Shown here piece by piece: positions 25,694 to 34,917 of a stretch of 64,000 nt of DNA. Position 1 is the first letter of the stretch, and each line of letters opens with the position of its first letter. The stretch is from NCBI RefSeq assembly GCF_034718895.1, contig NZ_JAYERP010000001.1, positions 2,232,001 to 2,296,000 on the forward strand, written 5' to 3'. The position numbers were made by a program, and so were the translations under genes. The stretch comes from Paenibacillus phoenicis (GTDB lineage Bacteria; Bacillota; Bacilli; Paenibacillales; Paenibacillaceae). The notes beneath the pieces were generated by a model. That model did no database searches. It was given only the letters and a program-made list of their open reading frames with translations, and had not been told where the DNA came from.

Positions 25694-28003
25694 TCAAACC
25701 GTCACAGTTAAATCGGCTGAAAGGGCGGCTTGGCTGCTGCCACCAACTATTACCGTGACTTTACATGGAACCGTTGCAAAACGCATCTCCCGGGTCCAAA
25801 TCCCCAGCTCTTCCCGCCCCAGGCTAAATTCAACAGTGCGGCTTTCCCCCGGGGCGAGCTCGATTTTGGTGAAACCTTTTAGTTCGGCGATTCGCCGGGT
25901 GATCCCCGATTCCCGAGCTCGAATGTACAGCTGGACGGTTTCTGCACCGCTTCGTGCTCCCGTATTTTTGACCTCCACCTGCACCATGACCCGCTCCCCG
26001 TTCTCAAGCGCAGTCGTCGAGACGGCAGTCCTGGATAAAGACAGCTTGGCATAAATAAACTGCGTATAGCTCAGGCCATAGCCAAATGGATACAGCGGTG
26101 CAGAAGGCATATCGACGTAATTTCGGATCCGTCCTGGATCCTTTTGGTTGTAATATATCGGAAGTTGGGCGGAGGATCGCGGCAACGTCACCGGCAGTTT
26201 CCCGCTTGGGTTCACCTTCCCAAATAGGATCTCGGCGATCGCCCGGCCGCCTTCCGTTCCGGGATACCATGCGCAGAGGACTGCATCGCACAGTTCAACA
26301 ACCTCGCCAAGCGCATGCGGCCTGCCTTGAATGATGACGGCGACGACGGGAGTGCCCGTGGCGGCAACTGCCTCGGCGAGCTCCAGCTGGACCCCGCCGA
26401 GTGACAGATCGGCCAGGTCTACGCCTTCGCCGCAATCCATCTCAGACGGGCTGCCCTCCTTGACGATCGCAGCTCCGTTGTCTTCGAACTCGCCCCCGAA
26501 CTCTCGGGCGCTGCTCCCGCCGAGCACAAGAATCGCCAGATCCGCCTCCTTCGCAGCAGCCACCGCTTCCGCGAACCCGGCCTTGGAGCGATCGCGAATC
26601 CCGCAACCCAAGGCGTATACGATGTCGACACCTTGCGGTGCACACGCACGGATGCCCTGAAGCACCGTCGTGCCGGTCCCCTCACGTTGGACGCTTGTAT
26701 AGTCGCCCAGTTGGTTGTACAAGCGATCGGCGTTCGGACCAATCACCGCAATCCGACGCGGCTGGCCAACGATCGGCAACTGATCTCTTTCGTTCTTCAG
26801 CAGCACGACCGACTCACGGGCAACCTGCAGATTAATCTTCTGGAAATCCGGACACCCCACCACGGAAATTGCCCGTAACTCCGGCACGTATGGTTTGTCA
26901 AACAGGCCCAGCCGAAATTTCAGCCTCAGGACGCGCGCTACCGCCCGGTCGATATCCGCTTCCAAAACCAGCCCTTGACGAACCGCCTCCTCCAACTTGG
27001 TAAAAGCGGTATCCCATAGGCTAAGATCTACACCGGACGACAGCGCCAGCGCCGCTGCGGACTCGTGGCTGCCGGTAAGCGCCAGCAACCGGTCCACCGC
27101 GCAGCCATCCGCCATCACCAGGCCTTCGAAGCCCCATTCCTCTCGCAGGATGCCTGTCAACAAATCGCGGTTGGCATGACAGGGCACACCATCGATTTCG
27201 TTATAGGCCGCCATAAAGCCAGCAGCTCCGGCGAGCGCACCTGCCCGTGCCGCTGGAAGGTGGATTTCCCGCAGTTCTCGCGGCCCGATGGCCGCCGGAC
27301 CTGCGTTACGCCCGCCCTGAGCTGCCCCCTGGGCGCATAAATGCTTCAGGACGACCGCAATGCGGTTCGGTGCATCCAGCCTGAGCGGGTCTTCGCCCTG
27401 CATTCCGCGTACCGCGGCTTCCGTAAAGCGGGCAGCCAAATAGGGGTCCTCGCCGAAGCATTCCTCGGAACGCCCCCAACGCGGTTCCTGCAAAATATCA
27501 AGCGCCGAGACCAACCCGACGTGCGCCCCGCGGCTGCGGATTTCCGCCGCCACCCGAGCGTAGGCCTGTACCATCAGCTCCGGATTCCAGGTGGCTCCGG
27601 CAGCGAGATTCACCGGCAGCAGCGTTCCGTCCAACGCCTGGTGGCCATGCGGACACTCTTCCGTCAACAGGACGGGAATGCCCAACCGGGTATGCTCCAA
27701 CACATACCGCTGCACCATGTTCGCTACCTTCGCGCTGTCCGCCGCTGCAATTCCGTTCGCGTAATTCACGCCAGACCAAGGATCGCTGCGGAATAAGCCG
27801 TACAGCGCGCCCATCCCGCCGCCTCGGGCCACTTCGTCCTTAAAAGCATCGGTCAGCTCAAACGCATCTCCTTGACGGTTGTAGGCGTCCCAGCCGTACA
27901 TCCGCTGATTCAGCTGTCCAACCTTTTCCCGGAGCGTCATCCGGGCCAATAAATCCGCTACCCGTTCTTCTATCGGAGCGGACGACAGCTTATAAATTTC
28001 CAT
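25694..28003 (-). CDS. GH3 family beta-glycosidase
   Basis: About 769 residues from the ATG at 28003 (MEIYKLSSAPIEERVADLLARM). The order is the GH3 N-terminal barrel, with RWGRSEECFGEDP and the nucleophile Asp in GLVMADG near residue 310, the second alpha/beta/alpha domain (IAVIGPNADRLYNQLGDYT), and a C-terminal fibronectin III-like domain (VEVKNTGARSGAETVQLYI, FTKIELAPGES). There is no signal peptide. GH3 enzymes remove terminal beta-linked glucose, xylose or related sugars. Its start overlaps the response-regulator stop by 14 bases, so it is the last gene of the transporter/two-component operon. The substrate is not determined by sequence alone. Confidence 0.92.
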   Translation of the reverse strand: MEIYKLSSAPIEERVADLLARMTLREKVGQLNQRMYGWDAYNRQGDAFELTDAFKDEVARGGGMGALYGLFRSDPWSGVNYANGIAAADSAKVANMVQRYVLEHTRLGIPVLLTEECPHGHQALDGTLLPVNLAAGATWNPELMVQAYARVAAEIRSRGAHVGLVSALDILQEPRWGRSEECFGEDPYLAARFTEAAVRGMQGEDPLRLDAPNRIAVVLKHLCAQGAAQGGRNAGPAAIGPRELREIHLPAARAGALAGAAGFMAAYNEIDGVPCHANRDLLTGILREEWGFEGLVMADGCAVDRLLALTGSHESAAALALSSGVDLSLWDTAFTKLEEAVRQGLVLEADIDRAVARVLRLKFRLGLFDKPYVPELRAISVVGCPDFQKINLQVARESVVLLKNERDQLPIVGQPRRIAVIGPNADRLYNQLGDYTSVQREGTGTTVLQGIRACAPQGVDIVYALGCGIRDRSKAGFAEAVAAAKEADLAILVLGGSSAREFGGEFEDNGAAIVKEGSPSEMDCGEGVDLADLSLGGVQLELAEAVAATGTPVVAVIIQGRPHALGEVVELCDAVLCAWYPGTEGGRAIAEILFGKVNPSGKLPVTLPRSSAQLPIYYNQKDPGRIRNYVDMPSAPLYPFGYGLSYTQFIYAKLSLSRTAVSTTALENGERVMVQVEVKNTGARSGAETVQLYIRARESGITRRIAELKGFTKIELAPGESRTVEFSLGREELGIWTREMRFATVPCKVTVIVGGSSQAALSADLTVTV

Positions 28004-29633
28004 CCGTATTCCCCCCGGCTCCAGACATTTCCCTGCTGACACGCAGACCGCGGTATTCCTTCGGTGTCATGCCCGTATAGGTTTTAAACACGGACACGAA
28101 ATACTTATACTCTTTATAGCCGACCTTGTCCGCGATCTCGAATACCTTATCTTGCGTCGTGGCAAGCAGATGCTTGGCTTGATCAATCCGCATCTCGTTC
28201 ATGTATTCCGTAAACCCTTTTCCCGTGCTTTGCTTAAAAATATAACTGAAATAGCTCGGTGTGATTTTCAGCCAAGCCGCAACTTCGGAAGCCTTAAGAT
28301 CCGTGCGGTAACGTTCGATGATGTACTTTTTCGCTTTTTCAACGATCCAATAAGACTTGTCGATTCCGTTCTGATCGATTAATCGCTGCAGCTCCTCCAT
28401 ATCCTCGATCACTACCGTTTCCAGTCCGGCATAGGAGTTATATATATTCGGGTCCGGCTGCCCCCGGCGGGCGTAGTCCAACCCGGTCATCCCGCTTTTG
28501 CGCAAGCGCTGGCGGAGCAGGGCAAACAATTCCTCATACAGGTTCCAAGCCTCCGGCAGAAGATAACCCGATTCCCGGAAAAAACGGAACATGTCCTCCA
28601 CCAATCGGTGAACTTCTTCCCGATCCTGCTTGAATAACGCGGATACGAGACACTGCACTGCCTCTCCACTATCGAAGGCTGGCAACGACCGCTCGGACAT
28701 CACAGCCTCTCCATAACTGGGCGTCAGGACTTGTCGGCCGTCCAATACATGGAACGTCAGCAGGCGTAACGCTTCGGCACAGCGAACTGCGGTCTCCCCC
28801 AAATCCTCGTACACGGTGGAAATCCCGCCATAAATTTGCTCCCCTGTTCCAAGGCTGATCGAACCAATAGCTTTTGCCACCCACTCATCCCACACGACGG
28901 GTTCGATGCGACTCTCCGCTGCCAGTAAGGTCATCAGCAGGTTTTCATGGTCGAAGACGGATACGGCATGGAATGGACTGCCTTCCAAAGCACGTTGCAA
29001 ACCGTGTAGCCAAGCCTCTTGAACGGCTGCGTATCTCTCCGCCTCCATATTGGCGAAATGTTCGTGGAATTCAGCTAGCTGAGTCGCTGCAATGCGGAAT
29101 TGTGCGCCGTTCAGCGAAGCCGGAGGCTCCTGGCCGAACGCCATCCCGTGCCGGGCCATGCCCGACAGCCACAACTCGATCTCCCGCGTCTTCTCTTCCT
29201 TGCCGCCGGTGCGGATGGCGGCAACGATTTTTTTCACGACAGAGCTCAATTCTTCAATATCTACCGGCTTCAGCAAGTAGTCGCCTACGCCGACCCGGAT
29301 CGCCTGGCGCGCATATTCGAAATCTTCATAACCACTGATAATGACGATTTGCACCTCAGGATAGCGTTGCCGTACCTGCTTCGCCAGTTCCAGCCCATCC
29401 ATGCCGTCCATGCGGATGTCGGACAGCACCAGCTGGGCTCCGTACTCTTCAATGAGCCGCAGCGCTTCGAATCCATCATACGCCTCACCTACGACTTCCA
29501 CGCCTAGCTGCGACCAATCGATCGTATAACGCAACCCCTCGCAAATGACAGCTTCATCGTCCACAATCAGCATTTTCACAAGTTTACCTGCATTAGCAGG
29601 TGCTACATTCATGACTCGAACATTAGGATTCAT
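27990..29633 (-). CDS. YesN-type response regulator with AraC DNA-binding domain
   Basis: About 547 residues from the ATG at 29633, seven bases after GGAGGT; it overlaps the kinase stop by 11 bases. The receiver domain spans residues ~20-145, with acidic pocket VDDE and phospho-acceptor Asp72 in LVLSDIRMDG. A ~280-residue linker of the YesN type follows. The AraC-type double helix-turn-helix is near the C-terminus (ASEVAAWLKITPSYFSYIFKQST, FEIADKVGYKEYKYFVSVFK). It should be phosphorylated by the kinase encoded just upstream. It is the leading candidate to bind the 21-bp-phased direct repeats at three promoters in this window. Confidence 0.92.
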   Translation of the reverse strand: MNPNVRVMNVAPANAGKLVKMLIVDDEAVICEGLRYTIDWSQLGVEVVGEAYDGFEALRLIEEYGAQLVLSDIRMDGMDGLELAKQVRQRYPEVQIVIISGYEDFEYARQAIRVGVGDYLLKPVDIEELSSVVKKIVAAIRTGGKEEKTREIELWLSGMARHGMAFGQEPPASLNGAQFRIAATQLAEFHEHFANMEAERYAAVQEAWLHGLQRALEGSPFHAVSVFDHENLLMTLLAAESRIEPVVWDEWVAKAIGSISLGTGEQIYGGISTVYEDLGETAVRCAEALRLLTFHVLDGRQVLTPSYGEAVMSERSLPAFDSGEAVQCLVSALFKQDREEVHRLVEDMFRFFRESGYLLPEAWNLYEELFALLRQRLRKSGMTGLDYARRGQPDPNIYNSYAGLETVVIEDMEELQRLIDQNGIDKSYWIVEKAKKYIIERYRTDLKASEVAAWLKITPSYFSYIFKQSTGKGFTEYMNEMRIDQAKHLLATTQDKVFEIADKVGYKEYKYFVSVFKTYTGMTPKEYRGLRVSREMSGAGGNTDGNL

Positions 29634-31428
29634 AGGGCTCACCTCCCGGATGGCCGGGCTCGGCAATAGGGAAACGAAGCCGTACCCACGTGCCTGCGGC
29701 CGAAGTATCGACAATTTCCAAACCGTACTCCTGTCCGTAAAAAATCGTTAGTCTTTCATGGATGTTTAGCAAGGCCCCTTCCCGGGTTCCGCCGGCTCCT
29801 CGCCGCTCCAGCGCGTTTCGGATCGCCTCAGCTTTACCGGGATCCATTCCCTTGCCGTTATCGATGACGTCCACCCAAATTTCGCCTTGACGGGCGTAAC
29901 AGCGTACGTTTACCTCGCCATACGGCTTGCTGCGGTCCAGGCCGTGCTTGATGAAATTCTCCACTAATGGCTGTAGCGTAGCTTTCAACGTTACGGCGTC
30001 CTCTATGCCCGCCTCGATAAATAGGGAATACTTCAGCTTCTTCTCACCTAACCTGCGCTGCTGCAGGTACAAATAAGATTGGGCAAATTCCAGTTCTTTG
30101 CGCAGCGTGGTTTGGTAGCTTCCATTATTCATGCTGGAGCGAAAAAATTTCGACAGCATTTCGATCAGTTGGCTCGATTTCGATGCCCGCTCCAAGCGTG
30201 CCGTCCAACGAATCATATCCAGCGTATTGTACAAAAAATGCGGATCCATCTGGTTTTGCAGGAGCTTCAGCTCGGATTCCCGCTCCCTTAACTCCAGCTT
30301 GTATTTATGCTCAATCAGTTGTTGGATCGTGGCGACCATCTCGTTAAACTTGCGGTTTAGTTCGGAGATCTCGTCATTGGAATTGACCGGAACCCGGGCG
30401 TTAAAGTCCCCGTAGGTGACTTTGCTGGTTTCTTTTTTCAACCGCAAAATGGGGCGAATGATCGTGTAATGGAAGCCGATCAACGCGGTTAAGCCCAGCA
30501 TCATAATCGCCGTTAGGATGACCAGCATCGTCACTTTAATGCCGCGGAACTCCTCAGAAACCTTCGCTTCGGGAATCATGGCGACCAGTGTCCAATCCGT
30601 GTTCTCCATACTTTTATATAAAGTTAAATAACGTTGACCTTTCACCTCGCAGGTCAGATCTCCCTTTCCGGAGGACGACAGCTTGTCCAGCAACGACGCA
30701 TCCGGGTGAAGGGCTTCCGGCAACGGTTGAGTCGTCCCTAAAATCACCTGGCCTTCTGGGCTAACGATAAAGACGCTCCCAGTACCGTCCTTAAAGATCC
30801 CTTTCTCCAGCAAGCCCACTATGCTCGCTTCATCCAGACGAATAATCAACCTTCCCAGCGGTAGGGTGATTTGACTGTAGGAGTTGAGAATGCGGAACAT
30901 CGACAACACCCGAACCTCGCCGTTCCAATCGCTATGCAACGTATACCCTTCGGTCCAGGTAATCCCGCCTTTTCGAGCTTTGGCGGCCTCCTCCCATTTC
31001 GATTCGTCGCCACGAAACGGCTCGCCCATTTCAATCGAACTGCCGTTAAACCCGTGAATCTCGATGGAACGAATATACCCCTTCGACATCAGCTGAAACG
31101 TCAGGAAATCCTCAATGTTCCGCTTCAGTACCGCTTGTTGTTCACTGCTTAGCGGAGGGGAGGTGCGCAGGAAGTTACGCATATCCGGACTTAAAATCAA
31201 ATAGTTGGCGATATCCTCCACCATTTTGGTCTGCTCGCCAAGCTGGCCAGCGACATTATCAAGGTTCCGCTTCGTGGAATTGATGAACTGATCCCGCAGC
31301 ACCTCGTTAAATTGAATTTGCACGACCACGCCAACGCCAAACGTCGGCAAAATCACGAAGATGAGGAAAATGACAAGCGCCTTTCGCTTTAAGCCAAAGC
31401 TGCCGAGAAACCTTTTGTAGCTTGCCAT
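29623..31428 (-). CDS. YesM-type sensor histidine kinase
   Basis: 601 residues. Membrane segments lie at ~17-37 and ~290-312, bracketing an extracellular sensor. A HAMP-like linker (RPILRLKKETSKVTYGDFNARV) follows, then the phospho-acceptor motif MDPHFLYNTLDMIRW near residue 400, and the ATPase with ENFIKHG, DNGKGM and GLEIVDTSAAGTWVRLR. The start follows GGAGGCGAGTGCG. It pairs with the response regulator downstream and lies behind the permease genes, the usual order for a sugar-responsive two-component/transport operon. Confidence 0.93.
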   Translation of the reverse strand: MASYKRFLGSFGLKRKALVIFLIFVILPTFGVGVVVQIQFNEVLRDQFINSTKRNLDNVAGQLGEQTKMVEDIANYLILSPDMRNFLRTSPPLSSEQQAVLKRNIEDFLTFQLMSKGYIRSIEIHGFNGSSIEMGEPFRGDESKWEEAAKARKGGITWTEGYTLHSDWNGEVRVLSMFRILNSYSQITLPLGRLIIRLDEASIVGLLEKGIFKDGTGSVFIVSPEGQVILGTTQPLPEALHPDASLLDKLSSSGKGDLTCEVKGQRYLTLYKSMENTDWTLVAMIPEAKVSEEFRGIKVTMLVILTAIMMLGLTALIGFHYTIIRPILRLKKETSKVTYGDFNARVPVNSNDEISELNRKFNEMVATIQQLIEHKYKLELRERESELKLLQNQMDPHFLYNTLDMIRWTARLERASKSSQLIEMLSKFFRSSMNNGSYQTTLRKELEFAQSYLYLQQRRLGEKKLKYSLFIEAGIEDAVTLKATLQPLVENFIKHGLDRSKPYGEVNVRCYARQGEIWVDVIDNGKGMDPGKAEAIRNALERRGAGGTREGALLNIHERLTIFYGQEYGLEIVDTSAAGTWVRLRFPIAEPGHPGGEPYES

Positions 31429-31471
31429 CGCACTCGCCTCCGTCCGGTCATGATGCCTATGAGAACCTCGG

Positions 31472-32302
31472 TTACCCTTTGACAGCCCCTGCCGTCATGC
31501 CGGTAACCAGTTGTTTTTGCAGTAATAAATAGAAGATAATGATCGGAATCAGCGCCATCGTCAGCGCTGCCATTTGCAACGTAAGACTCGCCGTTTCGAT
31601 GCCGACGAAGTTGGCCAAGCCAAGCGGCAGCGTCTTGAGCTCCGACGAGCTGATTAATACCAATGCGAACAAATATTCATTCCAGTTATAGATAAAGTTG
31701 AGGATGATAACGGTAGCCATTGCAGGTCTTGTAATGGGGAGAATGATCGACCAGAAGATTCGGAAAATACCCGCGCCATCCATGACGCCCGATTCCTCCA
31801 GGTCTTTGGGGAATCCCCGCATGAAGCCCTCCAGAATAATGATCGTTAAAGATAGGTGGAACGCCGTATACGGCAAAATCAACGATAAATGTGTATCCAA
31901 CAGGTGCAATTTCTGCATGATCAGAAAAATCGGAATCAATGTTGCATGAATCGGCACGAGCATGCCAAGCAGAAATACGCCGTAAGTGATGCCGCGCAGT
32001 CGAAATTGAAACCGCGATAGGAAATAGGAGGCCAAGGCTCCTAAAAATACGGTGACTGCTAATGAAGCAAAGGTAACAAACAGACTGTTTAGAAAATACA
32101 CATTCATATTCGCGACTTGCCACGCTTCCGCGTAGTTGGAAAAATGCAAGGCTTCCGGCAGCGAAAACGGGCTGGCTGCGTATTCCTGTTCATTTTTGAA
32201 AGAGTTAACGACCATCCAGAACAGCGGGACTATATTCATGATAGCGAATAGACTTAAAAAAGTGTATGCCAAAATTCGGAAGCCTACTGACTTCATGCTC
32301 AT
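31472..32302 (-). CDS. Sugar ABC transporter permease, MalG/CUT1 type
   Basis: About 276 residues, six membrane spans, coupling motif LEESGVMDGAGIFRIFWSIILP, and the terminal QLVTGMTAGAVKG of MalG-like permeases. There are three in-frame ATGs at 32308, 32302 and 32296; the one at 32302 lies eight bases after GGAGG and is preferred, since 32308 would be only two bases away. It partners with the upstream MalF-type permease. Confidence 0.92.
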   Translation of the reverse strand: MSMKSVGFRILAYTFLSLFAIMNIVPLFWMVVNSFKNEQEYAASPFSLPEALHFSNYAEAWQVANMNVYFLNSLFVTFASLAVTVFLGALASYFLSRFQFRLRGITYGVFLLGMLVPIHATLIPIFLIMQKLHLLDTHLSLILPYTAFHLSLTIIILEGFMRGFPKDLEESGVMDGAGIFRIFWSIILPITRPAMATVIILNFIYNWNEYLFALVLISSSELKTLPLGLANFVGIETASLTLQMAALTMALIPIIIFYLLLQKQLVTGMTAGAVKG

Positions 32303-32320
32303 GGCCATTCCCTCCTTTCC

Positions 32321-33196
32321 TTAGGCATCTTTTTCTCGGCCTAGGCGATTGACAATCGAGATCACGATCAAGCTGAACAGCAGGATTAAGATCGCTACTG
32401 CGCTGCCGTATCCGTAGCGCATATTCATAAAGGCGCTGTTGTACATATGGATGGTCATGACCTCGGTTTGGTGCGCCGGACCGCCGCCCGTCAAGATCTG
32501 AATCAAGTCGAAAACGCGGAAGGAGTTACTGATGCTATAGACAACCCCAACCATCAGCGTACTGCGAATCATCGGGATCGTAATACGGAAGGTGCGTTTC
32601 AGCCCGGTGGCCCCATCCAGCTCGGCAGCTTCGTTGACCTCATCGGGAATGTTTTGCAATGCGGCCAGAAAAATAACCATATATAGTCCACAGTTCTGCC
32701 AGATATACGCAAGGCTGATCGACAGCATGGACCAACGATCGTCACCAAGCCAGTTCTGCTTCCAGCTATCGAGACCCACGATGCCCAGCAGGTTATTTAA
32801 CATCCCGTATTCCGTGTTATAAACCATGCCCCAAATCAAGGACACCATGACGGAGGAGATGACGACGGGCATAAAGCCTACCGTTCGAAAGAACCCGGAG
32901 CCCTTCAGGCCGCGGTTCAGCAACAGTGCGAGCAATAACCCAAGCGGGATTTGGCCGATCAGGCCGGTCACCATAATGATGACGTTATTTTTGACGGACA
33001 GCCAGAAGATGTCGTCACCCATAATCTTCACGAAATTATCCAGACCAACGAACTTCATCGATCCGATGCCGTTCCAGTCCATTAACGAGTAGTACAGCGA
33101 CACGCCAATCGGTACAATGGCGATCCCCAGATAGATGACCAGGGCAGGTAATAAACCAATAAATATGGCCAGCTTCGCACCTCGTAACGTTTGCAT
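32321..33196 (-). CDS. Sugar ABC transporter permease, MalF/CUT1 type
   Basis: 291 residues, six membrane spans, coupling motif VNEAAELDGATGLKRTFRITIPMI. The start at 33196 follows AGGAGGGAACCCCTG. It lies between the binding-protein gene and the MalG-type permease gene. As with the other system here, no dedicated ATPase gene is present. Confidence 0.93.
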   Translation of the reverse strand: MQTLRGAKLAIFIGLLPALVIYLGIAIVPIGVSLYYSLMDWNGIGSMKFVGLDNFVKIMGDDIFWLSVKNNVIIMVTGLIGQIPLGLLLALLLNRGLKGSGFFRTVGFMPVVISSVMVSLIWGMVYNTEYGMLNNLLGIVGLDSWKQNWLGDDRWSMLSISLAYIWQNCGLYMVIFLAALQNIPDEVNEAAELDGATGLKRTFRITIPMIRSTLMVGVVYSISNSFRVFDLIQILTGGGPAHQTEVMTIHMYNSAFMNMRYGYGSAVAILILLFSLIVISIVNRLGREKDA

Positions 33197-33246
33197 CAGG
33201 GGTTCCCTCCTTTATGTCGTAATGTAGATTCAACACCGATGAATGA

Positions 33247-33271
33247 AGAAAACCCGGGGATCGGGTTTTCT
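33247..33271 (-). promoter_or_regulatory. Intercistronic hairpin after the binding-protein gene
   Basis: AGAAAACCCG (33247-33256) pairs with CGGGTTTTCT (33262-33271) around a five-base loop. Reading leftward it ends in TTTTCTTC. It sits between binding protein and permeases and probably lowers permease expression relative to the binding protein. Confidence 0.55.
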
Positions 33272-33307
33272 ATCACGCATCGATATTGAAGGATCAATTT
33301 CAAGAGA

Positions 33308-34636
33308 TCAATTTCGGTAGTTATCCATCGCTTCCTGAACTTCCTTCGCCAGCTCTTCCGGTGTGCCGCGGCCTACGGTCAACGCTTGCAGTCCGTTTTG
33401 CAAGACGTCTACTACCTGCGTAGGAATGACACTGTCGAACACCGGCGCGGTTCCGTTACCGGTCAGCGCCAGCATTTCCTTCAGATACGGGCTGGCGTCA
33501 TCAGGAATTTCCACCTTCGCTGGCACGACAACCCCGTTGCGGATCAGTTCTTTATACAAATCTTCGTTGACGAAAAACTTCAAGAACTCTTCAGCAGCCG
33601 CTTTCTTCTTCTCATCTAGGCCGCTCTTAATTGCAATGCCGTATTGCACAATACCTGCGCTCTTCTTCGGATCGCCTTTACCGCCTTCGACACTTGGGAA
33701 CAAGGCGATGCCAAATTTATCTCCCTCTTCGTTGTTAATCCGCACTCTTGCGTCAACGGTAGCGGAGGAAATATGCATCGCTGCTTTCCCTTGGATCAAG
33801 TAGTCCTGGCCTTGAACGGAATCCATGTTGTTGGCATCCGTATTAAAGGCGCCCAGTTTACTCAACTCGTCAATGACCGAAAGAGCTTTTACGAACTCGG
33901 GATCGGTAAATTTCGCTTTGCCTTCAAGCACGGCCGGGAGGAAATCACTTCCGGTGAACCGGTCGCCAATGATCGAAATGTAGGACGATTGCAGCGGCCA
34001 CTGTTCTTTATTGCCGAGAGATATCGGGGTGATGCCCGCGGCTTTCAGTTTTTTCACTACATCGATGAATTTATCGTAGGTGTCAGGGAATTGATCATAG
34101 CCGACTTGTTTAAACATCTCTTTATTGTAGTAAATGATATCTACGAAGTTTTGTTTGGTTGGGATCGCATATTGTTGTCCGTCCACGTTAAATCCGGAAA
34201 GTGCGGCTTCTGGCAAAATCGAACCCCAGTTGTCCATGAGATCGTTGATCGGCTGAAGCAGATTACCGGCAACAAGCGGTGTCAAGTCCGCTCCCGGCCA
34301 AACGACGTTGATGTCGGACAGGTTGTTGGCGGCTGCCAGCGTGCGCAGCTTGGTCTTATATTGGGCGGATGGAACGCCATCCTGCTTGATCACGATGTTC
34401 GGGTGCGTCTTCTCGAACTCGGCGATCCGCGCTTTGTAGACTTCGTTGTCCACGTTCGGGGAAGTCCAAGGATGCATCATGTTCAAAGTAATCGTTTCCG
34501 CTTCGTTTGCGCCGCCGGCGTTGCCGGTGCTGTTACCGCCTGACGCGTTTTCTTTGCCGCAGGCCGCCGCGAACAGCGTCAGCACCGCAACCAAACCGAG
34601 CAATACCCATTTCTTGCCTCTGTTTGTTTTGCCCAT
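33308..34636 (-). CDS. Extracellular sugar-binding lipoprotein of an ABC transporter
   Basis: About 442 residues from the ATG at 34636 (MGKTNRGKKWVLLGLV). A lipoprotein signal with lipobox LFAAAC is followed by an Asn/Gly/Ser-rich linker and the solute-binding fold of CUT1 family 1 (TLNMMHPWTSPNVDNEVYKARIAEFEKTHP, IINVVWPG-like start of the second strand). It is anchored on the outer face of the membrane and feeds the two permeases downstream. It heads the operon that ends with the GH3 gene. Its promoter has a direct-repeat activator site overlapping the -35 region, and a cre-like box lies about 220 bases upstream. Confidence 0.92.
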   Translation of the reverse strand: MGKTNRGKKWVLLGLVAVLTLFAAACGKENASGGNSTGNAGGANEAETITLNMMHPWTSPNVDNEVYKARIAEFEKTHPNIVIKQDGVPSAQYKTKLRTLAAANNLSDINVVWPGADLTPLVAGNLLQPINDLMDNWGSILPEAALSGFNVDGQQYAIPTKQNFVDIIYYNKEMFKQVGYDQFPDTYDKFIDVVKKLKAAGITPISLGNKEQWPLQSSYISIIGDRFTGSDFLPAVLEGKAKFTDPEFVKALSVIDELSKLGAFNTDANNMDSVQGQDYLIQGKAAMHISSATVDARVRINNEEGDKFGIALFPSVEGGKGDPKKSAGIVQYGIAIKSGLDEKKKAAAEEFLKFFVNEDLYKELIRNGVVVPAKVEIPDDASPYLKEMLALTGNGTAPVFDSVIPTQVVDVLQNGLQALTVGRGTPEELAKEVQEAMDNYRN

Positions 34637-34725
34637 AATCAACCCTCTTCTCTTGTTATTTTTGATGACTTCCATAAACATAACAGGAGATGAACGCTTT
34701 TATTTCGACACCTGTTATATGACTT

Positions 34726-34784
34726 ATTATAAAAGCCAACTCCGATCGACTATATCCCATAAATTTTCGATTATATCCGAAATG
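34726..34784 (-). promoter_or_regulatory. Activator-dependent promoter of the second ABC operon (direct-repeat site plus -10)
   Basis: A perfect leftward TATAAT lies at 34726-34731. On the plus strand two ATATCC half-sites start at 34752 and 34773, exactly 21 bases apart; the nearer one overlaps the poor -35 region. The first half-site begins 21 bases from the -10 edge. The same arrangement recurs at 35994-36050 and 40961-41018. Direct repeats two helical turns apart are typical of AraC-family DNA binding. Confidence 0.7.
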
Positions 34785-34853
34785 TTTAGCCGATTTTTAA
34801 AGGATATCCTGTCAAACCCGTAAATTCATGTCATATTTTTTCACATAATTTAT

Positions 34854-34867
34854 GGGAAGCGTTTGCA
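34854..34867 (-). promoter_or_regulatory. Weak cre-like box
   Basis: GGGAAGCGTTTGCA matches 12 of 14 cre positions. It lies between the GH130 terminator hairpin and the activator site of the downstream operon. The fit is imperfect and the distance from the start codon is about 220 bases, so it is only a candidate. Confidence 0.35.
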
Positions 34868-34876
34868 AGTCTTACT

Positions 34877-34910
34877 CTTTGAAAAACCGCTTTAGTGCGG
34901 TTATTCAAAG
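34877..34910 (-). terminator. Hairpin terminator after the GH130 gene
   Basis: CTTTGAAAAACCGC (34877-34890) pairs with GCGGTTATTCAAAG (34897-34910) with one mismatch and a six-base loop. Reading leftward, the inner stem is followed directly by TTTTTC. It starts eight bases past the GH130 stop. Confidence 0.65.
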
Positions 34911-34917
34911 GCAACCT